A stretch of DNA of 8,952 nucleotides from Gammaproteobacteria bacterium (GTDB lineage: Bacteria > Pseudomonadota > Gammaproteobacteria > SZUA-229). This document shows, in pieces, positions 1 through 5,921 of the stretch (within the stretch, counting starts at the first letter, position 1; each line of letters begins with the position of its first letter). Below the pieces are notes generated by a model. That model did no database searches, was not told where the DNA came from, and saw only the letters and a list, made by a program, of their open reading frames with translations. The stretch lies in contig JAASSE010000015.1 of the NCBI GenBank assembly GCA_021768055.1, positions 1 to 8,952 on the forward strand. Direction: 5' to 3'. The translations under genes and the position numbers were made by a program.

Positions 1-51
1 CAGAGTGTAGCGATACCAGACGAACAGCTTGATGCTGAAGAGGTAGCCTGA
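1..51 (+). CDS. tolQ: TolQ, C-terminal end (partial)
   Basis: The first 51 bases read as an open frame of 16 codons ending QLDAEEVA and a TGA at 49-51. The last A of that stop is the first base of the tolR ATG, an ATGA overlap typical of translationally coupled genes. TolQ is the inner-membrane partner of TolR in the proton-driven Tol motor, homologous to ExbB and MotA, and tolQ normally sits directly before tolR. The tail itself is too short to carry a recognisable domain, so the identification rests on position, frame and overlap. The rest of the gene lies left of the window. Confidence 0.8.
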   Translation, partial: QSVAIPDEQLDAEEVA

Positions 52-473
52 TGCGACGGTTCAGTTCAAGAAAGCCGGTCTCTGAAATCAACGTTGTGCC
101 TTACATCGATGTGATGCTGGTGTTGTTAATTATCTTCATGATTACCGCACCTATCATCCAGCAGGGTGTTGAAATTGATTTACCGCAGGCAAGTGCCAAT
201 CCACTGCCGCCTGAACAGCGAGAACCACTGGTGTTGACCGTGAACAGGGACGGCGCCTACTTTCTGAACATAGGCGATGATATCGACAAGCCCATAGACG
301 AGAGTGTGCTGGTTAATCGAGTCGCTGCTGTTATCAAGTTGCATGCGGATACACCAGTACTGGTGCGTGGTGACGAGGCAGTTGATTATGGCCGTGTAAC
401 TGACGCCATGGTGTTGTTGCAGTCCGCAGGTGTTGAAAAAGTGGGATTGATGACAGACCAACCTGATCAGTAG
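51..473 (+). CDS. tolR: TolR, Tol-Pal proton-channel subunit
   Basis: TolR is a 140-residue inner-membrane protein of the ExbD/TolR family; E. coli TolR has about 142. A short cytoplasmic N-terminus with the family motif SEINVVPYIDVMLVLL leads into one membrane helix at about residues 18-36. Asp20 lies at its start and matches the essential proton-path Asp23 of E. coli. Residues from about 45 to 140 form the periplasmic domain, which in the family dimerises and contacts peptidoglycan. With TolQ it uses the proton-motive force to energise TolA during cell constriction. The ATG overlaps the tolQ stop and has GAAGAGG at 37-43, seven bases upstream, as ribosome-binding site. tolA follows after 9 bases. 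Identification is secure from motif, length and context. Confidence 0.97.
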   Translation: MRRFSSRKPVSEINVVPYIDVMLVLLIIFMITAPIIQQGVEIDLPQASANPLPPEQREPLVLTVNRDGAYFLNIGDDIDKPIDESVLVNRVAAVIKLHADTPVLVRGDEAVDYGRVTDAMVLLQSAGVEKVGLMTDQPDQ

Positions 474-482
474 TTATTTATT

Positions 483-1460
483 ATGGGTTCGTCCAGTCTG
501 GTAGAAATTTTCAAGCGGCATCCAAAAGCAGTAGCCGCTTCAATCGTCCTGCATGTGGTATTGCTGGTCTTGCTCAGTATCAGCCTGACCAGCAGCAAGG
601 TGCCTGAACAACCGGCAGCTACAAAGAAAACGGTGAAGGCTGTAGTTGTTGATACTGCGCAGGTTGAAAAAGAAATAGAGAAGCTGAAACAGGTCGAGAA
701 AAAGAAGCAGCGGAAATCCCTTGAGGAGCAAAAGAGGATAAAGCGTGAAACAGAACAGGCCAGGAAGAAACTTGAACAGGAAAAGAAACGGCTGGCCGCA
801 CTGAAAAAGCAGGAACAGGAAAGAAAGAAACAGGCTGAAATAAAACGCAAGAAAGAAGCCGAGAAGAAACGAAAAGCAGAACTCGAGCGCAAGAAAAAGC
901 TGGAAGCTGAAAGAAAACGCAAACAGGAAGAGCAACGCAAAGCCGAGCTGGAAAAGCAACGCAAGCTTGAAGCAGAACGCAAGCGCAAGGAGGAAGAGCA
1001 AAGAAAAGCTGAGCTGGAAAAACAGCGCAAGCTTGAAGCAGAACGCAAGCGCAAGGAGGAAGAGGCGCGGCAGAAAAAGCTGGCTGAAGAAGCAGAAAAA
1101 AGAAGACTGGCCGAAGAAGCTGAATTAAAGCGTAGGCTGGCGGAGGAAGAACGGCGGGTTGCTGAGCACAACCGTATGCTGGACTCACTGCGATTGCAGT
1201 ATGTTAAGCTCATCGAGCAAAAAGTTGAGAGCAAATGGCTCAGACCTTCTGCACAACAATCAGGTCAGACCTGCGAAGTCTACGTTCGACAAACCGCGTT
1301 GGGTGATGTCGTCAGCGTGCACCTCAAGGAATGTTCATCAGACGTGGCGTTTCAGCACTCGATAGAGCGGGCGGTATGGGCTGCATCACCGTTGCCACCA
1401 CCGCCAAATCCAGAAGTCTTTGATAATGAAATACATTTTACATTCAGGCCCAGGACCTGA
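483..1460 (+). CDS. tolA: TolA, periplasm-spanning energy transducer
   Basis: TolA has 325 residues in the classic three-domain layout. An N-terminal membrane helix (about 16-36) carries SIVLH, with Ser20 and His24 matching the SxxxH face that contacts TolQ/TolR in E. coli. A long Lys/Glu/Arg/Ala-rich helical domain (about 60-230) includes an in-frame duplication. The globular domain III (about 232-325) has Cys264 and Cys284, the likely disulfide pair; in the family it binds TolB, Pal and some colicins or phages. TolA transmits the TolQR motor force to the outer membrane. No convincing Shine-Dalgarno sequence lies in the 9 bases after the tolR stop, so initiation may depend on coupling to tolR; the chosen start gives the normal short cytoplasmic tail before the helix. 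tolB follows after 26 bases. Confidence 0.96.
   Translation: MGSSSLVEIFKRHPKAVAASIVLHVVLLVLLSISLTSSKVPEQPAATKKTVKAVVVDTAQVEKEIEKLKQVEKKKQRKSLEEQKRIKRETEQARKKLEQEKKRLAALKKQEQERKKQAEIKRKKEAEKKRKAELERKKKLEAERKRKQEEQRKAELEKQRKLEAERKRKEEEQRKAELEKQRKLEAERKRKEEEARQKKLAEEAEKRRLAEEAELKRRLAEEERRVAEHNRMLDSLRLQYVKLIEQKVESKWLRPSAQQSGQTCEVYVRQTALGDVVSVHLKECSSDVAFQHSIERAVWAASPLPPPPNPEVFDNEIHFTFRPRT
906..1067 (+). repeat. In-frame 66-base tandem repeat inside tolA domain II
   Basis: A 66-base (22-residue) unit beginning AERKRK and running to KQRKLE is present in two full copies (906-971 and 972-1037) followed by a partial third from 1038. A stretch of 39 bases is identical between copies two and three (960-998 and 1026-1064), while copy one has diverged, for example AERKRKQEEQ against AERKRKEEEQ. 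The repeat preserves the reading frame and the charged helical pattern, so it lengthens the TolA stalk without breaking it. The near identity of two copies suggests a fairly recent duplication or ongoing unequal exchange. Confidence 0.9.
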
Positions 1461-1486
1461 ATGAGCTGAAGGAGATAAGGTTTACC

Positions 1487-2782
1487 ATGAAGCACTGGTT
1501 TCTGATGTTGCTGATTGGCTGTTTCAGCCTGCCAGCCCATGCAGTTCTCAAGATTGATATCACGGAAGGTGTAGAAGGCGCTGCACCGATCGCGATCATA
1601 CCGTTCAAGTGGAGCGGCACCGCCATGCTGGCGGATTCTGATATTACACAGATCGTTAATTCCGATCTGGCACGCAGTGGCAAGTTTTCGCCGGTTGCGG
1701 AAAAGGATTTACTGGCAAGGCCGCAACGCCCGCAGGACATCCATTTCAAGACCTGGCGCGTGTCCGGTGTCGACCATCTTGTTATCGGCAGTGTTGACAA
1801 GACATCTGCTGACCGTTTCAAGGTCGATTTCAGGTTGTTTAATGTTTACCGCGGAGAGCAGGTGCTGGGCTACAGCTTTACCGCAACCCGGGCAAGCTTG
1901 CGCACCACGGCTCATCAGATCAGTGACCTGATCTTTGAAAAACTCACAGGTTTGCCGGGTGCATTCGACGCACGCATCGCTTATGTGACCTCGCAGCAGT
2001 TTTCCGGCAAGCCACCGGAGTACAAACTGCAGGTAGCGGATACCGACGGCTATAATCCGCAAACCTTGCTGACTTCAAATGAGCCGATCATGTCACCGGT
2101 ATGGTCGCCGGATGGTTCCAAAGTTGCTTATGTGTCGTTTGAAACCGGACTGTCAGCCATCTACACCCATGATATTCACACGGGTGAGCGGGTAAAAATG
2201 GCAGCATTTAAAGGCATCAACAGTGCGCCGGCCTGGTCGCCCGATGGCAAGGCACTGGCAATGACCTTATCCAAGGAGGGTAATGCGGACATCTATATCA
2301 TGTCGATCAAGAGCAAGTCATTAAGGCGCATGACAAAACACTGGGCCATCGATACCGAGCCCGCGTGGATGCCGGACAGCAAGTCACTTATCTTCACTTC
2401 GAGCCGTAGCGGCAAACCACAGCTGTACCGGTTATCACTCGATTCCGGCGCCCGTCCCAAACGCATCACCTTCGAAGGCAGGTACAACGCCAATGCCAGC
2501 GTAGCCTATGATGGCAAGAAGGTTGCTTTTGTCCATGGCAAAGACGGCTTGTACAGCATCGCTGTACTATACCTGGATACAGGTTTGATGCAGGTATTGA
2601 CCGAAGGGCCGCTAGACGAGTCGCCTGATTTTGCACCCAATGGCAGTATGATCATTTTCGCTTCCCAGGACAGGGGCAGGGCCGTTCTCGCAGCCGTGTC
2701 GACAGACGGTCGAAACAAACAGCGACTGGCATTGTCTGATGGTGAAGTCAGGGAGCCATCCTGGGCAGCTGAACGTAATTGA
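1487..2782 (+). CDS. tolB: TolB, periplasmic beta-propeller of Tol-Pal
   Basis: TolB has 431 residues, essentially the E. coli length. A Sec signal peptide with cleavage after the AHA at 17-19 is followed by the family N-terminal segment VLKIDITEGVEGAAPIAIIPFKW. In the family this end is the TolA-binding box and leads into the alpha/beta domain (to about 160). The C-terminal six-bladed propeller shows regular blade motifs: PVWSPDG (204-210), APAWSPDG (247-254), EPAWMPD (291-297), ASVAYDG near 337, SPDFAPNG (379-386) and EPSW near 423. TolB binds Pal and controls whether Pal is free to hold peptidoglycan. AAGGAG at 1469-1474 and TAAGG at 1476-1480 are both possible ribosome-binding sites. pal follows after a 58-base A/T-rich gap. 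Confidence 0.97.
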   Translation: MKHWFLMLLIGCFSLPAHAVLKIDITEGVEGAAPIAIIPFKWSGTAMLADSDITQIVNSDLARSGKFSPVAEKDLLARPQRPQDIHFKTWRVSGVDHLVIGSVDKTSADRFKVDFRLFNVYRGEQVLGYSFTATRASLRTTAHQISDLIFEKLTGLPGAFDARIAYVTSQQFSGKPPEYKLQVADTDGYNPQTLLTSNEPIMSPVWSPDGSKVAYVSFETGLSAIYTHDIHTGERVKMAAFKGINSAPAWSPDGKALAMTLSKEGNADIYIMSIKSKSLRRMTKHWAIDTEPAWMPDSKSLIFTSSRSGKPQLYRLSLDSGARPKRITFEGRYNANASVAYDGKKVAFVHGKDGLYSIAVLYLDTGLMQVLTEGPLDESPDFAPNGSMIIFASQDRGRAVLAAVSTDGRNKQRLALSDGEVREPSWAAERN

Positions 2783-2840
2783 TCAAAAATATAAATATTC
2801 ATTGAATCAACGCATATACGCACAGAGGAATAACATAATA

Positions 2841-3386
2841 ATGAAAACCAGAATACAACAATTGGGATTATTGGCTGTTTTTGTTGGCACATTGATTATC
2901 GGTTGTGCCCCTGCAACAAAACCAGATGATGCAGTCGTGGCTGAACCAGGTGCCCAGGTAGGCACAGTCGGTGGCGAGGGCGTAGCCGGGGCAAGTGCGC
3001 TGCAGGGTATGACCGTCTCGTATGACAGGAATGCCATCAATGACCCCAAGAACGTGCTTTCGATCAAGACCATATATTTTGAATTTGATAGTAGTGATAT
3101 ATCCGAAGACGATACCGAGGTATTAAAACACCATGGCAAATACCTGTCGCTGCATAACGATGTAAAAATCCGGCTGGAAGGTCATACTGACGAACGTGGT
3201 ACACGCGAATACAATGTCGCGCTGGCTGACAGGCGTGCCCAGGCAGTCAAACGCCTGCTGTTATTTCAGGGTGCCAGTTCTGCACAGATAACTATAATCA
3301 GTTATGGTGAAGAGAAACCTGCGGCGCTCGGTCATGATGAAGCATCCTGGAAATTGAACCGCCGTGCAGAACTAGTTTATGAGTAA
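2841..3386 (+). CDS. pal: Pal, peptidoglycan-associated outer-membrane lipoprotein
   Basis: Pal has 181 residues. I chose the ATG at 2841 because it gives a clean lipoprotein signal (MKTRIQQLGLL...) with IIGC ending at Cys22, the lipidated residue, and AGAGGA at 2824-2829 is a ribosome-binding site. The frame is open further upstream to 2739 but that stretch overlaps tolB and would bury the signal. Residue 23 is Ala, not Asp, so Lol sorting to the outer membrane is expected. A low-complexity linker (23-70) precedes the OmpA-like domain (about 75-181), with YFEFDSSDI, GHTDERGTREYN (114-125) and LADRRA (128-133), the diaminopimelate-binding signature. Pal tethers the outer membrane to peptidoglycan. 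The 58-base gap before it is very A/T-rich but shows no promoter I would defend. Confidence 0.97.
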   Translation: MKTRIQQLGLLAVFVGTLIIGCAPATKPDDAVVAEPGAQVGTVGGEGVAGASALQGMTVSYDRNAINDPKNVLSIKTIYFEFDSSDISEDDTEVLKHHGKYLSLHNDVKIRLEGHTDERGTREYNVALADRRAQAVKRLLLFQGASSAQITIISYGEEKPAALGHDEASWKLNRRAELVYE

Positions 3387-3391
3387 TAACA

Positions 3392-4183
3392 ATGCCTGAC
3401 ATTAAAATCCTTGCAGCCGTACTGACCACCAGCCTGGTGGCGAATACGGCTGTCGCACAGGACGAAGAACTGCTGTCGCGTATGAGCGTAAAACAAAGGC
3501 TCGAACGCATTGAACGAATAATTGGATCTGATGTACTGATCGAACAGTCGCGGCAGCTCGAAGCCCTGAAGGAAGAAGTTGCCATGCTGCGCGAAGCACT
3601 GGAAGAAAAAGAATACGAACTTGACCTGATATCACAGCGTCAGCGCAGCCTGTACACCGACATGGACCGGCGTATCAACAACCTGGAAGGCGGCGCTACT
3701 CGTACTGTCATTGCTGCACCGGTGCCGCCCCCCAATACTACGGCGGCGCAGCCGCCAACAGGGACGACGATGACGACCGAGACAGGTATTCAGGATCAGG
3801 ATGGAGCGCAGCTGTACAGCGCAGCCTTTGAGCTATTAAAAGAAGGCCAGTATAAAAAATCGATCACAGCGTTCGAAGGCTTCCTGAAAAAATATCCGGA
3901 CAGTAAATATGCAGACAATGCCCAGTACTGGCTGGGCGAAGCCAACTACGTGTCACGTGAATACAAGACTGCACTCGATGCTTTCCAGACGCTGATCGCA
4001 AAATACCCCGACAGCACGAAAATACCGGGCGCACGCCTGAAGATAGGTTATACCTACTACGAGCTCAAAAACTGGTCAGCATCAAAAGATGCCCTGCAGC
4101 AGGTGTCGAAGCTGTATCCCGACACCAGTGTTGCTGCAAAGGCTACCGACCGCCTCAACAGAATCAAACGCGAAGGCCACTGA
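3392..4183 (+). CDS. cpoB: CpoB (YbgF), Tol-Pal-associated TPR protein
   Basis: CpoB has 263 residues and the family architecture. A Sec signal peptide has a likely cut after AVA at 20-22. A charged coiled coil (about 30-99) would form the trimerisation stalk, and a Pro/Thr-rich linker covers about 102-130. A TPR domain (about 138-259) contains repeated KKYPDSKYADNAQYWLGE, AKYPDSTKIPGARLKIG and SKLYPDTSVAAKA segments. In E. coli CpoB binds TolA and tunes PBP1B activity, coordinating outer-membrane constriction with septal peptidoglycan synthesis. The start lies 5 bases after the pal stop with only a weak GAG (3381-3383) as Shine-Dalgarno, so coupling to pal is likely. It is the last gene of the tol-pal operon; the hairpin at 4213-4273 follows. 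Confidence 0.95.
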   Translation: MPDIKILAAVLTTSLVANTAVAQDEELLSRMSVKQRLERIERIIGSDVLIEQSRQLEALKEEVAMLREALEEKEYELDLISQRQRSLYTDMDRRINNLEGGATRTVIAAPVPPPNTTAAQPPTGTTMTTETGIQDQDGAQLYSAAFELLKEGQYKKSITAFEGFLKKYPDSKYADNAQYWLGEANYVSREYKTALDAFQTLIAKYPDSTKIPGARLKIGYTYYELKNWSASKDALQQVSKLYPDTSVAAKATDRLNRIKREGH

Positions 4184-4212
4184 GAAACATTCATTCGGGA
4201 AACTTCTTCGTT

Positions 4213-4273
4213 AAAAATAAGCTGGAAATACTCATGTACTAGCGTGTACACTGCGTTTTCCAGCTTTATTTTT
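4213..4273 (+). terminator. Long hairpin terminator after cpoB
   Basis: GCTGGAAA (4221-4228) pairs exactly with TTTCCAGC (4257-4264). The inner part continues through AC (4230-4231) with GT (4255-4256), CA (4233-4234) with TG (4252-4253) and TGTAC (4235-4239) with GTACA (4246-4250), around a TAGCGT loop. Outside, AAAAATAA (4213-4220) pairs with TTTATTTTT (4265-4273), with one bulged T. The A tract upstream and T tract downstream fit an intrinsic terminator that could work in both directions. It separates the tol-pal operon from queE. Confidence 0.8.
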
Positions 4274-4283
4274 GCCTCGTATT

Positions 4284-4313
4284 TTCCACGACTGAATGCT
4301 TCTCACGCATAAT
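4284..4313 (+). promoter_or_regulatory. Weak candidate promoter for queE
   Basis: CATAAT at 4308-4313 is a good -10 hexamer match (one mismatch to TATAAT). The best -35 at the proper distance is only TTCCAC (4284-4289, spacer 18), a poor match. If used, transcription would start about 3-6 bases before the queE ATG at 4324. The upstream terminator supports the need for a promoter here, but the -35 is weak. Confidence 0.35.
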
Positions 4314-4323
4314 TGGTCTTTTT

Positions 4324-4974
4324 ATGTCCAGCGATAAACGTCTCAAAATCACCGAGATATTCTTCTCACTGCAGGGCGAAGCATTGACGGTAGGTATTCC
4401 TACAATCTTTGTGCGCCTTACCGGCTGCCCGTTGCGTTGCCAGTACTGTGACACGGAGTATGCGTTCACAGGCGGTGAATGGATGTCATTTGACGATATC
4501 CTGGATAAGGTAAAGAGCTACAAAACCGAGTATGTAACCGTGACCGGCGGTGAACCGCTTGCACAGAAAGCCTGTTTCGATTTCTTGAAGCAGCTGTGTG
4601 ACCAGGGTTACAAGGTATCACTGGAGACCAGCGGTGCCATAGACATCGCTGCGGTCGACTCGCGCGTAGTCAAGGTGATGGACATCAAGACACCGGGTTC
4701 GGGCGAGAGCGATAAAAACAGGATGGGCAATATCGAGCACCTGGATGCAAAGGATCAGGTGAAATTCGTCATTTGTGATAAACACGATTACGCATGGTCG
4801 CGCCAGCTGGTTGCGGACATGAAACTGAACGAGCGATGTGAAATTCTGTTTTCTCCCAGTTACGAAGAGCTGCCGGCAAAAGACCTGGCCGACTGGATCC
4901 TGCGTGATGCCTTGCCGGTAAGATTACAAATGCAGATACACAAGCTGTTATGGGGCAATCAGCCGGGCAGGTAA
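4324..4974 (+). CDS. queE: QueE, 7-carboxy-7-deazaguanine synthase
   Basis: QueE is a radical-SAM enzyme that converts 6-carboxytetrahydropterin to 7-carboxy-7-deazaguanine, a step towards preQ0 and queuosine in tRNA. The 216-residue product (E. coli about 223) begins with ITEIFFSLQGEA. It carries the iron-sulfur cluster motif CPLRCQYC (Cys35, Cys39, Cys42; CX3CX2C), followed by the family DTEYAF. VTGGEPLAQ at 73-81 fits the SAM-binding GGE motif. queC follows after 6 bases, so the two are surely cotranscribed. The ATG has no recognisable Shine-Dalgarno sequence: the preceding bases are GGTCTTTTT. Identification is firm; the start is well placed by the family N-terminus but its mode of initiation is unusual. 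Confidence 0.95.
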   Translation: MSSDKRLKITEIFFSLQGEALTVGIPTIFVRLTGCPLRCQYCDTEYAFTGGEWMSFDDILDKVKSYKTEYVTVTGGEPLAQKACFDFLKQLCDQGYKVSLETSGAIDIAAVDSRVVKVMDIKTPGSGESDKNRMGNIEHLDAKDQVKFVICDKHDYAWSRQLVADMKLNERCEILFSPSYEELPAKDLADWILRDALPVRLQMQIHKLLWGNQPGR

Positions 4975-4980
4975 CAGACA

Positions 4981-5661
4981 GTGCATAATAGAAACAAGGC
5001 TATTGTATTGCTCTCCGGCGGGCTGGATTCAGCGACAGCCCTGGCAATCGCAAGCAAGGATTTTGAGTGCCATGCGATCAGTTTTAATTACAGCCAGCGG
5101 CATGTCTCTGAACTGAATGCCGCGAAACAGATCGCACAATCCTTTAATGCCAGTCACCAGTTGATCCAGCTCGATAATGCCGTCATGTCTGGTTCCGCCC
5201 TGACCGATCCCCGCATTGATGTGCCTGAAGCCGGCGCTGAACAGGGCATACCTGTCACCTATGTGCCGGCGCGCAATACCATATTTCTGTCACATGCGCT
5301 GGCCGTGGCCGAAGTACAGGGTGCGGCCGATATATTCATCGGCGTTAATGCGGTTGATTATTCCGGCTACCCGGACTGCCGACCTGAATACATAAATGCC
5401 TTCGAAAATATGGCTAACCTGGCTACCAAGGCGGGTGTCGAGGGACAACGCTTGACTATACATGCGCCACTGATCAACATGAGCAAAGCCGAGATTATTA
5501 CTACGGGTTCAGCCCTGGGCGTGGATTATGCGCTGACGGTGTCATGCTATCAGGCGGATGAAAACGGCCGCGCCTGTGGCGTTTGCGATTCCTGCCGCTT
5601 GCGGCGTGAGGGCTTTGCAGCAGCGGGTCTTGAAGACCCCACGTGTTATCAATCGCTTTGA
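4981..5661 (+). CDS. queC: QueC, 7-cyano-7-deazaguanine (preQ0) synthase
   Basis: QueC uses ATP and ammonia to turn 7-carboxy-7-deazaguanine, the QueE product, into preQ0. The 226-residue product (E. coli about 231) has the N-type ATP pyrophosphatase loop [11 protein letters not shown] (SGGLDS at 12-17) and SFNYSQRH (34-41). It also has [16 protein letters not shown] (93-107), [20 protein letters not shown] (119-138) and a C-terminal zinc site Cys189, Cys199, Cys202, Cys205 within RACGVCDSC. Translation starts at a GTG, 6 bases after queE, with GCAGG at 4967-4971 as a modest ribosome-binding site; no better in-frame ATG precedes the PP-loop. Its stop codon overlaps the -35 box of the tRNA promoter. 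Confidence 0.97.
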   Translation: MHNRNKAIVLLSGGLDSATALAIASKDFECHAISFNYSQRHVSELNAAKQIAQSFNASHQLIQLDNAVMSGSALTDPRIDVPEAGAEQGIPVTYVPARNTIFLSHALAVAEVQGAADIFIGVNAVDYSGYPDCRPEYINAFENMANLATKAGVEGQRLTIHAPLINMSKAEIITTGSALGVDYALTVSCYQADENGRACGVCDSCRLRREGFAAAGLEDPTCYQSL

Positions 5662-5686
5662 TTCCGGGCCCGATTAGCGGTATCAT
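5658..5686 (+). promoter_or_regulatory. Promoter of tRNA-Lys
   Basis: TTGATT (5658-5663) and TATCAT (5681-5686) are separated by exactly 17 bases and match sigma70 -35 and -10 boxes at 4/6 and 5/6. The expected start is about 5693, four bases before the mature tRNA. The stretch between -10 and start is G/C-rich (GCGCGGC, 5687-5693), the discriminator type associated with stringent control of stable-RNA promoters. The -35 overlaps the queC TGA. Confidence 0.7.
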
Positions 5687-5696
5687 GCGCGGCTTT

Positions 5697-5772
5697 GGGT
5701 CGTTAGCTCAGCTGGTAGAGCAGTTGGCTTTTAACCAATTGGTCATAGGTTCGAATCCTATACGACCCACCA
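5697..5772 (+). tRNA. tRNA-Lys (anticodon UUU)
   Basis: A 76-base tRNA folds completely. The acceptor GGGTCGT (5697-5703) pairs with ACGACCC (5762-5768), followed by discriminator A and an encoded CCA (5770-5772). The D arm contains AGCTCAGCTGGTAGAGC. The anticodon stem is GTTGG/CCAAT with loop CTTTTAA (5728-5734) and anticodon TTT at 5730-5732. The T loop is GGTTCGAATCC. It is close to E. coli tRNA-Lys. In Pseudomonas aeruginosa a tRNA-Lys in the same position after queC is the integration site for PAPI-1/pKLC102-type elements. Here no integrase or repeat of the tRNA 3' end is seen nearby, so the site looks empty. Confidence 0.98.
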
Positions 5773-5782
5773 TTTTTAAAGG

Positions 5783-5810
5783 TACTAGGAACTAGGTACT
5801 GGGCGCTAGG
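5783..5810 (+). repeat. Four tandem degenerate heptamers behind tRNA-Lys
   Basis: Ten bases after the tRNA CCA lie four consecutive 7-base units: TACTAGG, AACTAGG, TACTGGG, CGCTAGG (consensus NNCTAGG). The first half can also fold: GGTA and CTAG (5781-5788) against CTAG and TACT (5792-5800), with a GAA loop and one bulged G. Six Ts follow at 5811-5816. It may be a short repetitive element, or part of tRNA 3'-end processing or weak termination; the sequence alone does not decide. Confidence 0.7.
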
Positions 5811-5871
5811 TTTTTTATACCAGGCCCTTAGTAGATGATCCCCGGTTCTGTAGTTACTCAGACTATCCCGC

Positions 5872-5906
5872 AAAAAAAACCCCGGCAAGCCGGGGTTTTT
5901 TGTTTT
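5872..5906. terminator. Bidirectional terminator between tRNA-Lys and soxA
   Basis: CCCCGG (5880-5885) and CCGGGG (5890-5895) form a perfect G/C stem with a CAAG loop. It is preceded by eight As (5872-5879) and followed by six Ts, a G and four more Ts (5896-5906). Read either way, it is a G/C stem followed by a T run, so it can end both the + strand tRNA transcript and the - strand sox operon, whose soxA stop is at 5922. Confidence 0.93.
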
Positions 5907-5921
5907 ACTCAGCAAAGCCAA

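Noticed and set aside
467..1234. Long - strand open frame (255 codons), plus others at 540-1001 and 619-1188
   Set aside because: They are antisense to the Lys/Glu-rich tolA domain II. Their Ser/Phe/Leu/Cys-rich low-complexity products are simply its complement, and no family features are seen.
2739..2840. Upstream extension of the pal reading frame
   Set aside because: It overlaps tolB, adds a non-signal N-terminus and hides the lipoprotein signal; the ATG at 2841 has a ribosome-binding site and a proper lipobox.
4184..4323. Possible preQ1 riboswitch before queE
   Set aside because: The structured element is an A/T-flanked hairpin like a terminator. No C-rich loop with a downstream A-rich pseudoknot tail of the preQ1 type is seen.
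5703..5921. - strand frame of 72 codons with GGSYRIRTYDQLVKSQLLYQLS
   Set aside because: Its end is the antisense of tRNA-Lys, a well-known spurious annotation, and it runs over the terminator.
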